Shown: positions 42,543 to 49,711, counted from the first letter of the stretch. The stretch: DNA of 59,516 nt from Nanobdellota archaeon (GCA_021813435.1 JAKAKR010000015.1:1-59516); one strand, 5' to 3'. Program-made: numbers and translations. The notes: a model not told the origin generated them from the sequence alone.

Positions 42543-44987
42543 ATGACTGCGCAATCGCACGATTCTCTCAAAGGGTATATTGTCTATCCCACATACCGGA
42601 TTGTTGATGATGAGTCAGAGGATGACAAGAAGAAAAGGAAGAAGGCACTGGTCTATCTTTTTGGCAGACTTGAGAATGGCGAGTCGTTTCTTATTATCAC
42701 GCCCTATAAGCCATACTTTTATGTGGCGACAGCAGCGCTGAAAGATCCTGATGAAAAATTGGTAAAGGCACTTAAGCTCTTCAATGCAGTGACTGAACAG
42801 ACGGATTACAGGAATTTTGATGACGAGAATGTTACCAAGATCACGATCGACATTCCTGGCGATGTCCCGAAACTTCGCAAAATCCTTGAGGAAGAGCATC
42901 ACATCTCCTGCTATGAAGCAGATATCCGGTTCTACCAGCGATTCTTAATCGATCATGATATTAAAGGCACTCTTGAAATCGAGGGATCATACAAAAAAGG
43001 CGAGTATGTCGATCGCATCTATGAATCGCCAGAACTTAAGGGTGCATCCTGGGCTCCGGAATTAAAGATGCTTTCCATAGATATCGAGACCAGCAGCAAT
43101 GCAAAGCACCTCTACTGCATCTCACTGTACACTGAAGGCATTAATAGCAGGAATGCATACAAAAAAGTTCTCATTGTATCCCATGAAAAAAATATCGGCA
43201 AACCCCTCCACAATGCGCTCAGCGTCAACTCTGAAAAAGAACTCCTTGAAAAGTTCCGGGAACTCTTTATCACAATAGATCCTGATGTCGTTGTCGGGTG
43301 GAACCTCATTGATTTTGACCTGAAAATTCTCAAGCAGAAATTCGAGGAATACAAGATTCCCTTCACACTCGGCAGGACTGACTGGCCCTGCAAGGTCGAG
43401 ATCAATACTGATTTCATGCGCGATTCAGAGGCAGAATTCCCCGGGCGCGTAGTCCTTGACGGAATCCAGGTGCTCAAGACATCCTATGTCAAACTGGAGA
43501 ATTATAAGCTTGACACTGCTGCCGCAGAATTTCTCGGAGAGAAAAAACTCATCGGTCATGAACATAAAGGCGCAGACATCGAGCATTATTACCGGACTGA
43601 CCAGCAAAAACTCATCGACTACAACCTGAAGGATTCAGAATTCGTCTACAGAATCCTTTTCAAGACAGCCTCGTTCCAATTGACGCTTGAACGCTCACTC
43701 ATCACTGGCATGACGCTCGATAGGGTCAAGGCAAGTGTTGCAAGCCTTGACTCATTGTTCCTGCGCGAAGCGCGCAAGAGAAAGATCGTCCTCAATAGCT
43801 CAAAATACAGTGAGAAAGATGAGCCGAATAAGGGCGGGTTTGTCATGCAGTCAAAACCCGGAATCTACGAGTATGTCATTGTCTGCGACTTCAAGAGCCT
43901 GTACCCGAGCATCATCAGGACACTCAACATCGATCCGTATTCCTATGTTCCCCAAGACAAGGTCCCAAAGCATCTGACCAAGGACAAGTATATTGTTGCG
44001 GCTAATGGCGCAGTGTTCAAGAATCAGGAAGGGGTATTGCCATCACTTATCCAGGAGGTATGGAAAGCGCGTGATGACGCAAAAAAACGCAAGGCAACAC
44101 CAGAAACAATTTATGGACTCAAGATCATCATGAATGCATTCTACGGCGTCCTCGGAAATCCTGCATGCAGATTCTTCAATCCAGAGCTTTCGAACGCCAT
44201 CACGCATACTGCGCAGGCAACCATCAAGCTTACTGCAAAAAAAGTCGAGGAATTAGGATACGAAGTCATCTATGGCGACACTGACAGCATTTTTGTCGTG
44301 AGCCGCGCAAAGAACTCTGATGAAGCGCGAAAGGTCGGCCGGAAGATCGAAAAGCACATCAATGAATTCTACGCCGAATACATCAAAAAGGAATACCACC
44401 GCGAAAACTATATGGAATTGCAGTTCGAGAAATTGTTCAAGATATTTCTCATGCCGACCATCCGGGGGACTGATGTCGGTGCAAAGAAAAGGTACGCAGG
44501 AATCCTCATCAAGGATGCTGACGGCAAGGAAGTCGAGGAATTGCACTTTACCGGTATGGAATCTGTCCGCGGCGACTGGACTGATCTTGCAAAAAAATTC
44601 CAGGCAGAACTCTTTGAACTGGTCTTTAACAAGAAAGAAGTTGCGCCCTACATCAAGAAATTTATCGACGATCTACGGAGCGGCAAGTATGATGAACTCC
44701 TTGTGTACAAGAAGAATATCAATAAGCCGCTTCATGAATACGTGAAGACCACTCCGCCCCATGTCAAGGCAGCGCGGCAATTAAAGACGCTCACGAGCAG
44801 CCTCATCCAGTATCTGATGACTGTCGAGGGCCCGGAGCCGATCGAGAAATTGAAGCACCGACCGGATTATACGCATTACATTGACAAGCAGTTGCGACCG
44901 ATTGCAGATACGATCCTTTCAGTCTATGGAAAGAGTTTTGAGGATATCCTCAAGAATTCCACGCAATCGACACTGTTCGGATTCTAG
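42543..44987 (+). CDS. polB: Family B DNA polymerase
   Basis: An 814-residue replicative-type family B DNA polymerase. Exonuclease motifs are present: DIET near residue 180 (Exo I), NLIDFDL (Exo II) and YNLKDSE (Exo III). Polymerase motifs follow: DFKSLYPSII near 449 (A), KIIMNAFYGVLG (B) and YGDTDSIF near 576 (C). The enzyme should therefore polymerise and proofread. The C-terminus ends in STQSTLFGF; a QxxLFxF-like end of this kind (QSTLFGF) is a PCNA-binding peptide. The length matches archaeal PolB, and no intein is seen. A TTTTAAAC box lies about 25 nt before the ATG. Confidence 0.95.
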   Translation: MTAQSHDSLKGYIVYPTYRIVDDESEDDKKKRKKALVYLFGRLENGESFLIITPYKPYFYVATAALKDPDEKLVKALKLFNAVTEQTDYRNFDDENVTKITIDIPGDVPKLRKILEEEHHISCYEADIRFYQRFLIDHDIKGTLEIEGSYKKGEYVDRIYESPELKGASWAPELKMLSIDIETSSNAKHLYCISLYTEGINSRNAYKKVLIVSHEKNIGKPLHNALSVNSEKELLEKFRELFITIDPDVVVGWNLIDFDLKILKQKFEEYKIPFTLGRTDWPCKVEINTDFMRDSEAEFPGRVVLDGIQVLKTSYVKLENYKLDTAAAEFLGEKKLIGHEHKGADIEHYYRTDQQKLIDYNLKDSEFVYRILFKTASFQLTLERSLITGMTLDRVKASVASLDSLFLREARKRKIVLNSSKYSEKDEPNKGGFVMQSKPGIYEYVIVCDFKSLYPSIIRTLNIDPYSYVPQDKVPKHLTKDKYIVAANGAVFKNQEGVLPSLIQEVWKARDDAKKRKATPETIYGLKIIMNAFYGVLGNPACRFFNPELSNAITHTAQATIKLTAKKVEELGYEVIYGDTDSIFVVSRAKNSDEARKVGRKIEKHINEFYAEYIKKEYHRENYMELQFEKLFKIFLMPTIRGTDVGAKKRYAGILIKDADGKEVEELHFTGMESVRGDWTDLAKKFQAELFELVFNKKEVAPYIKKFIDDLRSGKYDELLVYKKNINKPLHEYVKTTPPHVKAARQLKTLTSSLIQYLMTVEGPEPIEKLKHRPDYTHYIDKQLRPIADTILSVYGKSFEDILKNSTQSTLFGF

Positions 44988-45005
44988 GCAATACCCGCAG
45001 TGTTT

Positions 45006-45284
45006 CTAATATTTCTGCAGATATCCGGGTTGCGGCTCAAAGAGCATCCCATCGCGCTTGAGCTTCTCGATTGTCGCAGTCGCCTCGTTCTCTGACATGC
45101 CCTGATGCGCAAGTTCGATCAATAATTTTTCAGTCTGCAATTTCTTTTTCTTTCCGGCAACCTCGTCAAATACAGTGAGAACCTTTATTTTGGAGTCTAG
45201 TTCGAAATCGTCAACAACAGATGACGCCATCTGCTTTTGCAAGCGTATAACATCATCGAAGTCCGTATCATCTAAGACTCCCAT
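45006..45284 (-). CDS. Stand-alone winged helix resembling the MCM C-terminal domain
   Basis: A 92-residue protein. Residues about 32-92 follow the layout of the winged helix at the end of archaeal MCM helicases: a first helix (KVLTVFDEVAG), a linker helix (QTEKLLIELAHQGMSENEA), the recognition helix (ATIEKLKRDG) and the wing with MLFEPQPGYLQKY, close to the MCM GxIYEPxPGYYK-type end. The N-terminal 30 residues are acidic. It lies convergent to polB. It could regulate MCM or bind DNA alone; no other MCM sequence is in the window. Confidence 0.5.
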   Translation of the reverse strand: MGVLDDTDFDDVIRLQKQMASSVVDDFELDSKIKVLTVFDEVAGKKKKLQTEKLLIELAHQGMSENEATATIEKLKRDGMLFEPQPGYLQKY

Positions 45285-45451
45285 GCTTCTAAACCCCCAT
45301 ACGTATCGAATATGACGAGGTTTAAATAGTTATCGGAAATAGTATAGTAATTCGTATAGTAATAATACTTTTTCTTTTATTCACTCGTCAAATACAATAA
45401 AGTTTTATATACTCTCCTCGCGCAATAAGAGCGTTAGGGGGTGCATGAATA

Positions 45452-45616
45452 ATGCAAATCATCAATAAAGTAATTTATGATCATGATAACGAAATAGAGA
45501 ACAGTATCAAGATCGAGAACGGGAATTATACGCATACGCAAATTGAGAAGCGCGACAATAAAGTGTTCATGCGCGTCAAGTCACGAAAACTATTCGAGAC
45601 AACAAGTAGCGCGTAA
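45452..45616 (+). CDS. Small hypothetical protein, 54 residues
   Basis: A short gene with a good start: ATG at 45452 is preceded by GGGGGTG and, about 45 nt upstream, by a TTTTATATACTC TATA box. The protein (MQIINKVIYDHDNEIENSIK at the start, VFMRVKSRKLFETTSSA at the end) looks like a few beta strands and is polar throughout. A weak resemblance to the start of KEOPS Pcc1-type proteins is possible but not safe. The 220 bp after it hold a repeat and the tRNA promoter. Confidence 0.5.
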   Translation: MQIINKVIYDHDNEIENSIKIENGNYTHTQIEKRDNKVFMRVKSRKLFETTSSA

Positions 45617-45660
45617 TCATTCTGGAAGTTTGACGTCATTTGCAGGTGTGTTCAAAAAGT

Positions 45661-45755
45661 CTTTTTTATTGCCTTGCGAACCTTCAGAGGACTATGGCGA
45701 TTGCAAATAACTCGACGCACAATAGCGTGTCACTACGGTGTGAGCGGCAAAAAAG
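45661..45755. repeat. About 95-nt repeat with paired ends, copy 2
   Basis: This unit matches the one between porG and porD. GCGAACCTTCA (45676) and TGTGAGCG (45739) are shared at the same spacing, as are weaker CGA.G..CAATA matches between them. The ends TTTATTGCC and GGCAAAAAAG can pair, but with other letters than in copy 1. It lies upstream of tRNA-Arg, in a stretch where I find no credible gene. Confidence 0.45.
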
Positions 45756-45836
45756 TCGAGCCAAAAGGCGAGATTTTGAACATACCCCGTCATTTGCGTA
45801 AGATTAATAAAACATATTCTTATCCAGAAATCATTT

Positions 45837-45935
45837 GGGCGTGTAGCGCAGCTTGGATAGCGCGAAGCACTCCTACGTATCCAGTCACGGATACTGAGTC
45901 ATGCTTAGGTCGTGGGTTCAAATCCCATCACGCCC
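45837..45935 (+). tRNA. tRNA-Arg (anticodon CCT) with 25-nt intron
   Basis: A complete cloverleaf. The acceptor GGGCGTG pairs with CACGCCC, the D stem is GCGC/GCGC, the T arm is GTGGG-TTCAAAT-CCCAT, and the anticodon stem AAGCA pairs with TGCTT. The anticodon loop is 32 nt instead of 7, so an intron of 25 nt is present; with the usual site after position 37 it runs 45876-45900 and has its own GTATCC/GGATAC stem. The spliced loop CTCCTAA gives CCT, arginine; A20 in the D loop is the arginine identity base. CCA is not encoded. An AATAAAAC TATA-like box lies about 30 nt upstream. Confidence 0.88.
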
Positions 45936-45938
45936 GTA

Positions 45939-45994
45939 GAATGCTGCAACAAAGTTGCACATTCACTTTTTATCAAATTTTTTGTAAAAATTTG
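45939..45994. repeat. Two-hairpin element, copy 2 (next to tRNA-Arg)
   Basis: Hairpin 1 is GAATG-c-TGCAAC, loop aaa, GTTGCA-CATTC; hairpin 2 is CAAATTTTT, loop TGT, AAAAATTTG; the linker between them is 9 nt. This is the layout of copy 1 at the porB start, with changed but still paired stems. It begins four bases after the mature tRNA end and runs into a partial second copy of the tRNA 3' half. Confidence 0.6.
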
Positions 45995-46028
45995 GTGGGA
46001 ACCCCATCACGCCCGTAGAATGCTGCAA
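45994..46028 (+). repeat. Duplicated 3' end of tRNA-Arg
   Basis: A 26-bp exact repeat of the tRNA 3' end and what follows it (CCCATCACGCCC plus GTAGAATGCTGCAA) recurs 79 bp downstream of the original (45924-45949). GTGGG ahead of it matches the T stem, but the T loop is cut from seven to three bases, so it cannot be a working tRNA. It ends two bases from the stop codon of the endonuclease III gene. This looks like a tandem duplication or the footprint of an integration event in the tRNA gene. Confidence 0.75.
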
Positions 46029-46029
46029 T

Positions 46030-46647
46030 TCAGGAATCGTTGTCGAGTGCATGCAATAGCCGCGCCTTTGTTTTTCTCGGGACATCCTTGCCCCATAATA
46101 CGAATACCCTGTTAATCCGCGACCAATAGTTCTTGGGGATATACTGTTTGAGTTGCATCTCTGTTTCTGCAGGTGTTTTTGCATGCGCGAATCCGAGGAG
46201 ATTGCATATCGCAAAGACATGCGTATCTACAGTGATGCTATCCTGCGCGTGGACCACACTGAGAACAAGGTTTGCGGTCTTTCTTCCCACGCCCGGAATC
46301 TTAACGAGTTCATCGATTGAATCGGGAACAATATACTTATTGTTTTTGAGCCATGCTGCTGCAGCAATGATGTGTCTTGATTTGTTCTTGTAGAAGTTCA
46401 ACCTGCGGATGATCCGCTCGACATCAGGCAAGCGCGCGCTTGCAAGTTTATTTATTGAAGGATATTTTTTGAAAAGCGCTTCTGCGACAGGGATAGTGAC
46501 TTCATCGCGCGTCTGTGCTGAGAGGATTGTTGCAATAAGGGTCTGCCATCCTGCACTCCAATCATCGCCGGCAAGCCGTTTTTGCGATTCGCCATAACGC
46601 GCTTCTGCCTTCTCGAATATCTCGATGAAATAATCTGTCTTGTCCAT
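46030..46647 (-). CDS. nth: Endonuclease III-like DNA glycosylase lacking the Fe-S motif
   Basis: A 205-residue HhH-GPD base-excision glycosylase. The helix-hairpin-helix LVKIPGVGRKTANLVLSVV carries the catalytic Lys123, and Asp141 lies in VDTHVF, so lyase/glycosylase activity should be intact. Standard endonuclease III ends in four Cys that bind a [4Fe-4S] cluster; here the region after LWGKDV has none (RKTKARLLHALDNDS) and the protein stops early. The stop lies two bases from the duplicated tRNA end, so the tail may have been cut off by that event. The start at 46647 has CAGGAAGA upstream; an upstream in-frame extension is unlikely. Confidence 0.85.
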   Translation of the reverse strand: MDKTDYFIEIFEKAEARYGESQKRLAGDDWSAGWQTLIATILSAQTRDEVTIPVAEALFKKYPSINKLASARLPDVERIIRRLNFYKNKSRHIIAAAAWLKNNKYIVPDSIDELVKIPGVGRKTANLVLSVVHAQDSITVDTHVFAICNLLGFAHAKTPAETEMQLKQYIPKNYWSRINRVFVLWGKDVPRKTKARLLHALDNDS

Positions 46648-46744
46648 GGTATCTTCCTGTTGCCTGAGTATAAATAATTTATTAAAAGTAATCCCACACC
46701 ACAATCCATCAAAATTTATAAGTCCTATTGATTTCTTAAGAGGG

Positions 46745-47233
46745 ATGAAGCGGTTCATGATACGCATCTTGGAGCATAAGATATTTCAGGTCGGTGTTAT
46801 CATTAAGGGCATCTATGGTCTTCTTGAATCCATTGCCGGATTGTTTGTTCTGCTTATCAGCCAGCGCTCAATCACCCGACTGGCCCAACTCATACTGGGG
46901 CAAGAATTGCTCGAGGATCCTAAGGATATTGTCGGAAACTTCTTCATGAATCTTGCCAATAACCTCTCCATGCGCATGCATGTGTTCATCGGATTATATA
47001 TTCTCGTCCATGGAATAGTGAATATCGGTATTGCACTCGCATTGTATTACAAGAAACTTTGGGCATTTCCTGTGGTGGGCGTACTTATGGCGATATTTAT
47101 CATCTATCAGATTTATACTTTGATCCAGGTATTCTCGCTGGTGATGGTGCTTTTGACTATTGTGGACATCGCGCTCCTGAGTCTCCTCCACTTCGAGTAC
47201 GAGCGACAGAAGAGGATCAACGCCAAGGCATAG
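46745..47233 (+). CDS. DUF2127 membrane protein
   Basis: A 162-residue membrane protein with four helices. The opening FQVGVIIKGIYGLLESIAGL and the third helix region VHGIVNIGIALALYYKKLWAF match the DUF2127 family, whose function is unknown. The C-terminal tail is basic (EYERQKRINAKA). The frame is open further upstream, but the ATG at 46745 lies about 28 nt after an AAATTTATAAG TATA box and has AGAGGG just before it. It is divergent from nth. Confidence 0.8.
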   Translation: MKRFMIRILEHKIFQVGVIIKGIYGLLESIAGLFVLLISQRSITRLAQLILGQELLEDPKDIVGNFFMNLANNLSMRMHVFIGLYILVHGIVNIGIALALYYKKLWAFPVVGVLMAIFIIYQIYTLIQVFSLVMVLLTIVDIALLSLLHFEYERQKRINAKA

Positions 47234-47257
47234 CATAGGTACAGACCCTTAATAGTT

Positions 47258-47273
47258 ATCACTTTACAGTGAT
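47258..47273. promoter_or_regulatory. Palindrome ATCACT-N4-AGTGAT upstream of lipoprotein promoter
   Basis: ATCACTTTACAGTGAT precedes a TAAACTTTTTAAATAAG promoter core by about 12 bp. The same core and a TCACT-N4-AGTGA palindrome lie before the radical SAM gene at 17.7 kb. The pairing of one operator-like palindrome with one identical TATA region at two sites suggests a common regulator. Confidence 0.45.
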
Positions 47274-47333
47274 TAAAAACCGTAAACTTTTTAAATAAGT
47301 TCGTTTCTTATAAGGTTAAAGAGGTGTATCACC

Positions 47334-47984
47334 ATGAAATCATACCTTAAACCCATTGTCATAACAATGCTTGCTGCAATGCCGCTACTTTTCAGCGCAT
47401 GCGGTATCGAATACCAGCCGAAAATACGGACAACAGACAATATCAGTATAGAATCCACAGAAAAATTCGAGGGAGAAGATGTAAAAATGCTGAATAAGGA
47501 CCTCGAATCAAAAGTCGCCTACATCAACACCTTTGACAACGACATCACACACGATTCATCCACATACGCTGCGCAGACAAGCACTATTGAAGAAGCGGCA
47601 AAGATCGCAAACGAAATCCAACGCAGGGCATACCACAATCCTACGAACACTACAACAGTCGAAATCGCGAAATCCGCATACGACAATATCTCAGAGATAA
47701 GCGCTTCCCCACTCGTCATCAGCATGCAACGGAACAGGGCGTTTATTGAATTACAATACATTCCTGCGGAAAAACATATCGACGCATGGAGTTACGTGCC
47801 CATGAACAACATCGAGAAAAACACTACGGGAGGCACAATACAGTATAATTCGCGTCATCTCAACATCGCAAAGTACCAGTACGATCCTGACCAGAAACAA
47901 TGGAACAAAGAAGATGAGTTCTCAAAGGTCGTACTCCCCAAAGACAATCTCTATTTTAGTGAACTCAATAAGAGAGAGGACTAG
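47334..47984 (+). CDS. Predicted lipoprotein
   Basis: A 216-residue exported protein. Its signal peptide ends in a lipobox (LLFSAC, Cys at about 21). The mature part is polar, rich in Thr, Ser, Asn and Glu, with helical stretches (STIEEAAKIANEIQRRAYHN) and later strands; no catalytic motif is recognised. An AGAGGTGTATCACC ribosome site supports the start. A palindrome and a TATA box shared with the 17.7-kb radical SAM gene point to joint control. Confidence 0.6.
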   Translation: MKSYLKPIVITMLAAMPLLFSACGIEYQPKIRTTDNISIESTEKFEGEDVKMLNKDLESKVAYINTFDNDITHDSSTYAAQTSTIEEAAKIANEIQRRAYHNPTNTTTVEIAKSAYDNISEISASPLVISMQRNRAFIELQYIPAEKHIDAWSYVPMNNIEKNTTGGTIQYNSRHLNIAKYQYDPDQKQWNKEDEFSKVVLPKDNLYFSELNKRED

Positions 47985-48046
47985 ACTACTTTTTGATTTT
48001 ATTACTTCTGTTATTTCTTTTCAGAGTGCATGCGCTTCATAAAAAA

Positions 48047-48382
48047 GAAGGGTGTAGAGTAGCTGTAAGCCGCCTTCTGTAGAACTCCACGATTTGCATC
48101 ATGGACAGTTCTTCCTGGCATTCAACTAAGCCTCGAAATTCGAGTTGCACAAGTCAGGGCTAGCCGTTTCAACCATCCGTACTGCGACGTCAGGAATTGC
48201 ATGTTCGTCACCGATCATGCCTGCTCCATCATCCCCTGCAGTGCGAGGAACCGTTTCTATGCTGTTGCCACAGTGTTACCTGTCTTGCCTTTACAGCAAG
48301 TGACCTTTTGATTGTGGGCGGACTTTCCTGAGCATCGCTCCATTGAAAGATTGACACCCGCTGCCAAGCGCTACCCTACAAA
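48047..48382 (-). ncRNA. rnpB: RNase P RNA
   Basis: Read on the minus strand, the RNA begins GTAGGGTAGC and ends with GCTACTCTAC, which form helix P1. The universally conserved blocks are present: GGAAAGTCC (about 48320-48328, CR-I) and ACAGAAGGCGGCTTAC (48065-48080, CR-V). Size (about 335 nt) and the bacterial-like CR-V fit type A archaeal RNase P RNA. It removes 5' leaders from tRNA precursors with its protein partners. A TTTATAAAC promoter lies about 22 nt upstream, and a run of six T follows the 3' end as terminator. The exact ends are estimates. Confidence 0.9.
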
Positions 48383-48424
48383 AGCGAGGAAGAAAAGGAT
48401 GTTTATAAATTTAATGTGGGAAGA

Positions 48425-48577
48425 GGCTCCTTTCAAAATCTTTTCTTTTTGCGGTCTTTCGCTCAATTCATAGTTGCAGGATATGCTCATTCACTCTTGC
48501 AATATCTCTGAGCAATGTATGATATTATAGAGATTCGCTCACGTGATGATCGCAAAAACGACTTTTTGAAAGGAGCC
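48425..48577. mobile_element. 153-bp MITE-like element with TIRs and target duplication
   Basis: The left end GGCTCCTTTCAAAA and the right end TTTTGAAAGGAGCC are perfect 14-bp inverted repeats; further in, CTTTTTGCG and CGCAAAAA also pair. The flanks read GTGGGAAGA and GTGGGCAGA, an 8-of-9 match that looks like a target-site duplication. No coding frame is inside. It sits just upstream of the RNase P RNA promoter. A TTTTGAAAGAAGCC end lies beside the partial transposase at the right edge, so the same family may mobilise both. Confidence 0.65.
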
Positions 48578-48656
48578 GTGGGCAGATGCCCTGTAAAAAA
48601 TAACCTTTAAATAGTGGTGCGTGCAGAAAGAGACTAATAACCATGCGAGGTGTACT

Positions 48657-48851
48657 ATGATGTGTGAAAAATGCACAAAGATGTGCGGAGTACTGTTTTT
48701 TATATTCGGCATCCTGTTCTTATTACAGAACCTGAATGTCTGGAATTTCTGGAACATCCAGTGGTACACCGTCGTGTTCATTCTCTTCGGTCTCGGGGCA
48801 ATCGGATCCTGCGGCTGCAAGGAATGCCAGGCATTGCAAAAGAAGAAGTAA
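48657..48851 (+). CDS. Small membrane protein with Cys motifs (DUF5668/LiaF-TM-like)
   Basis: A 64-residue protein. A Cys motif (CEKCTKMCG) comes first, then two membrane helices joined by a WNIQWY turn (LFFIFGILFLLQNLNVWN, then VVFILFGLGAIG) as in the LiaI/LiaF-type TM domain, and finally CGCKEC. The two Cys groups lie on the same side of the membrane and could bind a metal. GCGAGGTGTACT before the ATG is a clear ribosome site, which decides against longer starts. Function unknown. Confidence 0.6.
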   Translation: MMCEKCTKMCGVLFFIFGILFLLQNLNVWNFWNIQWYTVVFILFGLGAIGSCGCKECQALQKKK

Positions 48852-48986
48852 GAAAAACCATCAGTAAATTTCCAGAGCATACCTGCGCCGGAATATATTC
48901 TCTGTAATTGCAGAGAGTAGAGTACCTGCAGGAATAACCGCGTGAAGTAAAGGAATCTTAATAAACAGTGGTAGAATTCTCGTCTT

Positions 48987-49219
48987 ATGATCCCGGATAC
49001 ACGCAACAAATTATGGAACGAGCTTGAAGCAGAGATACAATCGCGCGCAGGAAAAAAGGGCAACGGTTCTCAAGGAATTATTTTGAAAGCTGCATCATCC
49101 ACGAGATTACAGAATGTGAACTCATGAAAAAAGGTGCTCATTATCACTCTGCGCATCATGCCGCGCTGCAAAAAGAAGTCGAAATCGGGTTATTGCAGAA
49201 CCCGTATAACGATACATGA
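48987..49219 (+). CDS. Hypothetical gene with possible -1 frameshift at A AAA AAG
   Basis: The zero frame runs from ATG 48987 for 46 codons to TGA 49125. At 49052-49058 it holds A AAA AAG, a classic slippery heptamer, in the correct phase; slipping back one base leads into a frame that continues to TGA 49217 and gives about 78 residues (MIPDTRNKLWNELEAEIQSR start, then GQRFSRNYFESCIIHEITEC and a His-rich KGAHYHSAHHA). A TATA-like CTTAATAAAC box lies about 25 nt before the ATG. It may be programmed frameshifting, a broken gene or an error in the A run. Confidence 0.4.
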
Positions 49220-49228
49220 AGAGAAAAC

Positions 49229-49711
49229 ATGCTTACACTCGTCATATGCAAAAACAAAAAAGTGACGGATGCGCCAGAGACAGCGCAGGATCTCCGGCCC
49301 ATTGCAAATATCTGGGTTGATTATCTTGGCGTCAGAGAGAGTGATGCACTCTACAAGATAGGGGATTACCTGTTGCGGTACGGAAATTCACACATCCTGC
49401 CCACAGGCGAGATCCAGCAGGGATTCATCCCAAAAAAAGCCAATGCAGCGCCGCTTGATTTATGGACACTCCGCATCGATGTCGCTGCAAACACTGATTC
49501 AATCACACGCATCATGCAGCAACTCCAGAAAAAACAGTTCAGAAAGGACAGCATCACAGAAATGGCAAATGATCCAACATATGCGATTACTACTTCTGCG
49601 TATAACAGCGCTGTTTCTCCAGAGTATCTTCCGAATAGCATTTTATTCAAGCCATCAGCAAAAAAATTCTATCTCCAGTCGATCTACGACAAACAGAATA
49701 CTGCAAGATGA
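49229..49711 (+). CDS. Hypothetical protein
   Basis: A 160-residue soluble protein of unknown family. It opens MLTLVICKNKKVTDAPETAQ, has an ANIWVDYLGVRESDALYKIG stretch and a C-terminal half rich in Lys, Ser and Tyr. The layout suggests mixed alpha/beta. Its start lies 9 bp after the frameshifted gene, so the two probably share a transcript. The tail overlaps the promoter of the next regulator. Confidence 0.5.
   Translation: MLTLVICKNKKVTDAPETAQDLRPIANIWVDYLGVRESDALYKIGDYLLRYGNSHILPTGEIQQGFIPKKANAAPLDLWTLRIDVAANTDSITRIMQQLQKKQFRKDSITEMANDPTYAITTSAYNSAVSPEYLPNSILFKPSAKKFYLQSIYDKQNTAR

Noticed and set aside
45674-46018. A 114-codon plus-strand frame across the tRNA-Arg region
   Set aside because: It runs through the tRNA, the hairpin element and the duplicated tRNA tail, and its composition is not protein-like.
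46648-46767. N-terminal extension of the endonuclease III gene
   Set aside because: It would overlap the divergent DUF2127 promoter and start, and the family starts at the Met with a ribosome site at 46647.
48539-49063. A 174-codon minus-strand frame
   Set aside because: It covers the MITE end and the opposite strand of the small Cys-motif gene; composition is random-like and no start signal is seen.
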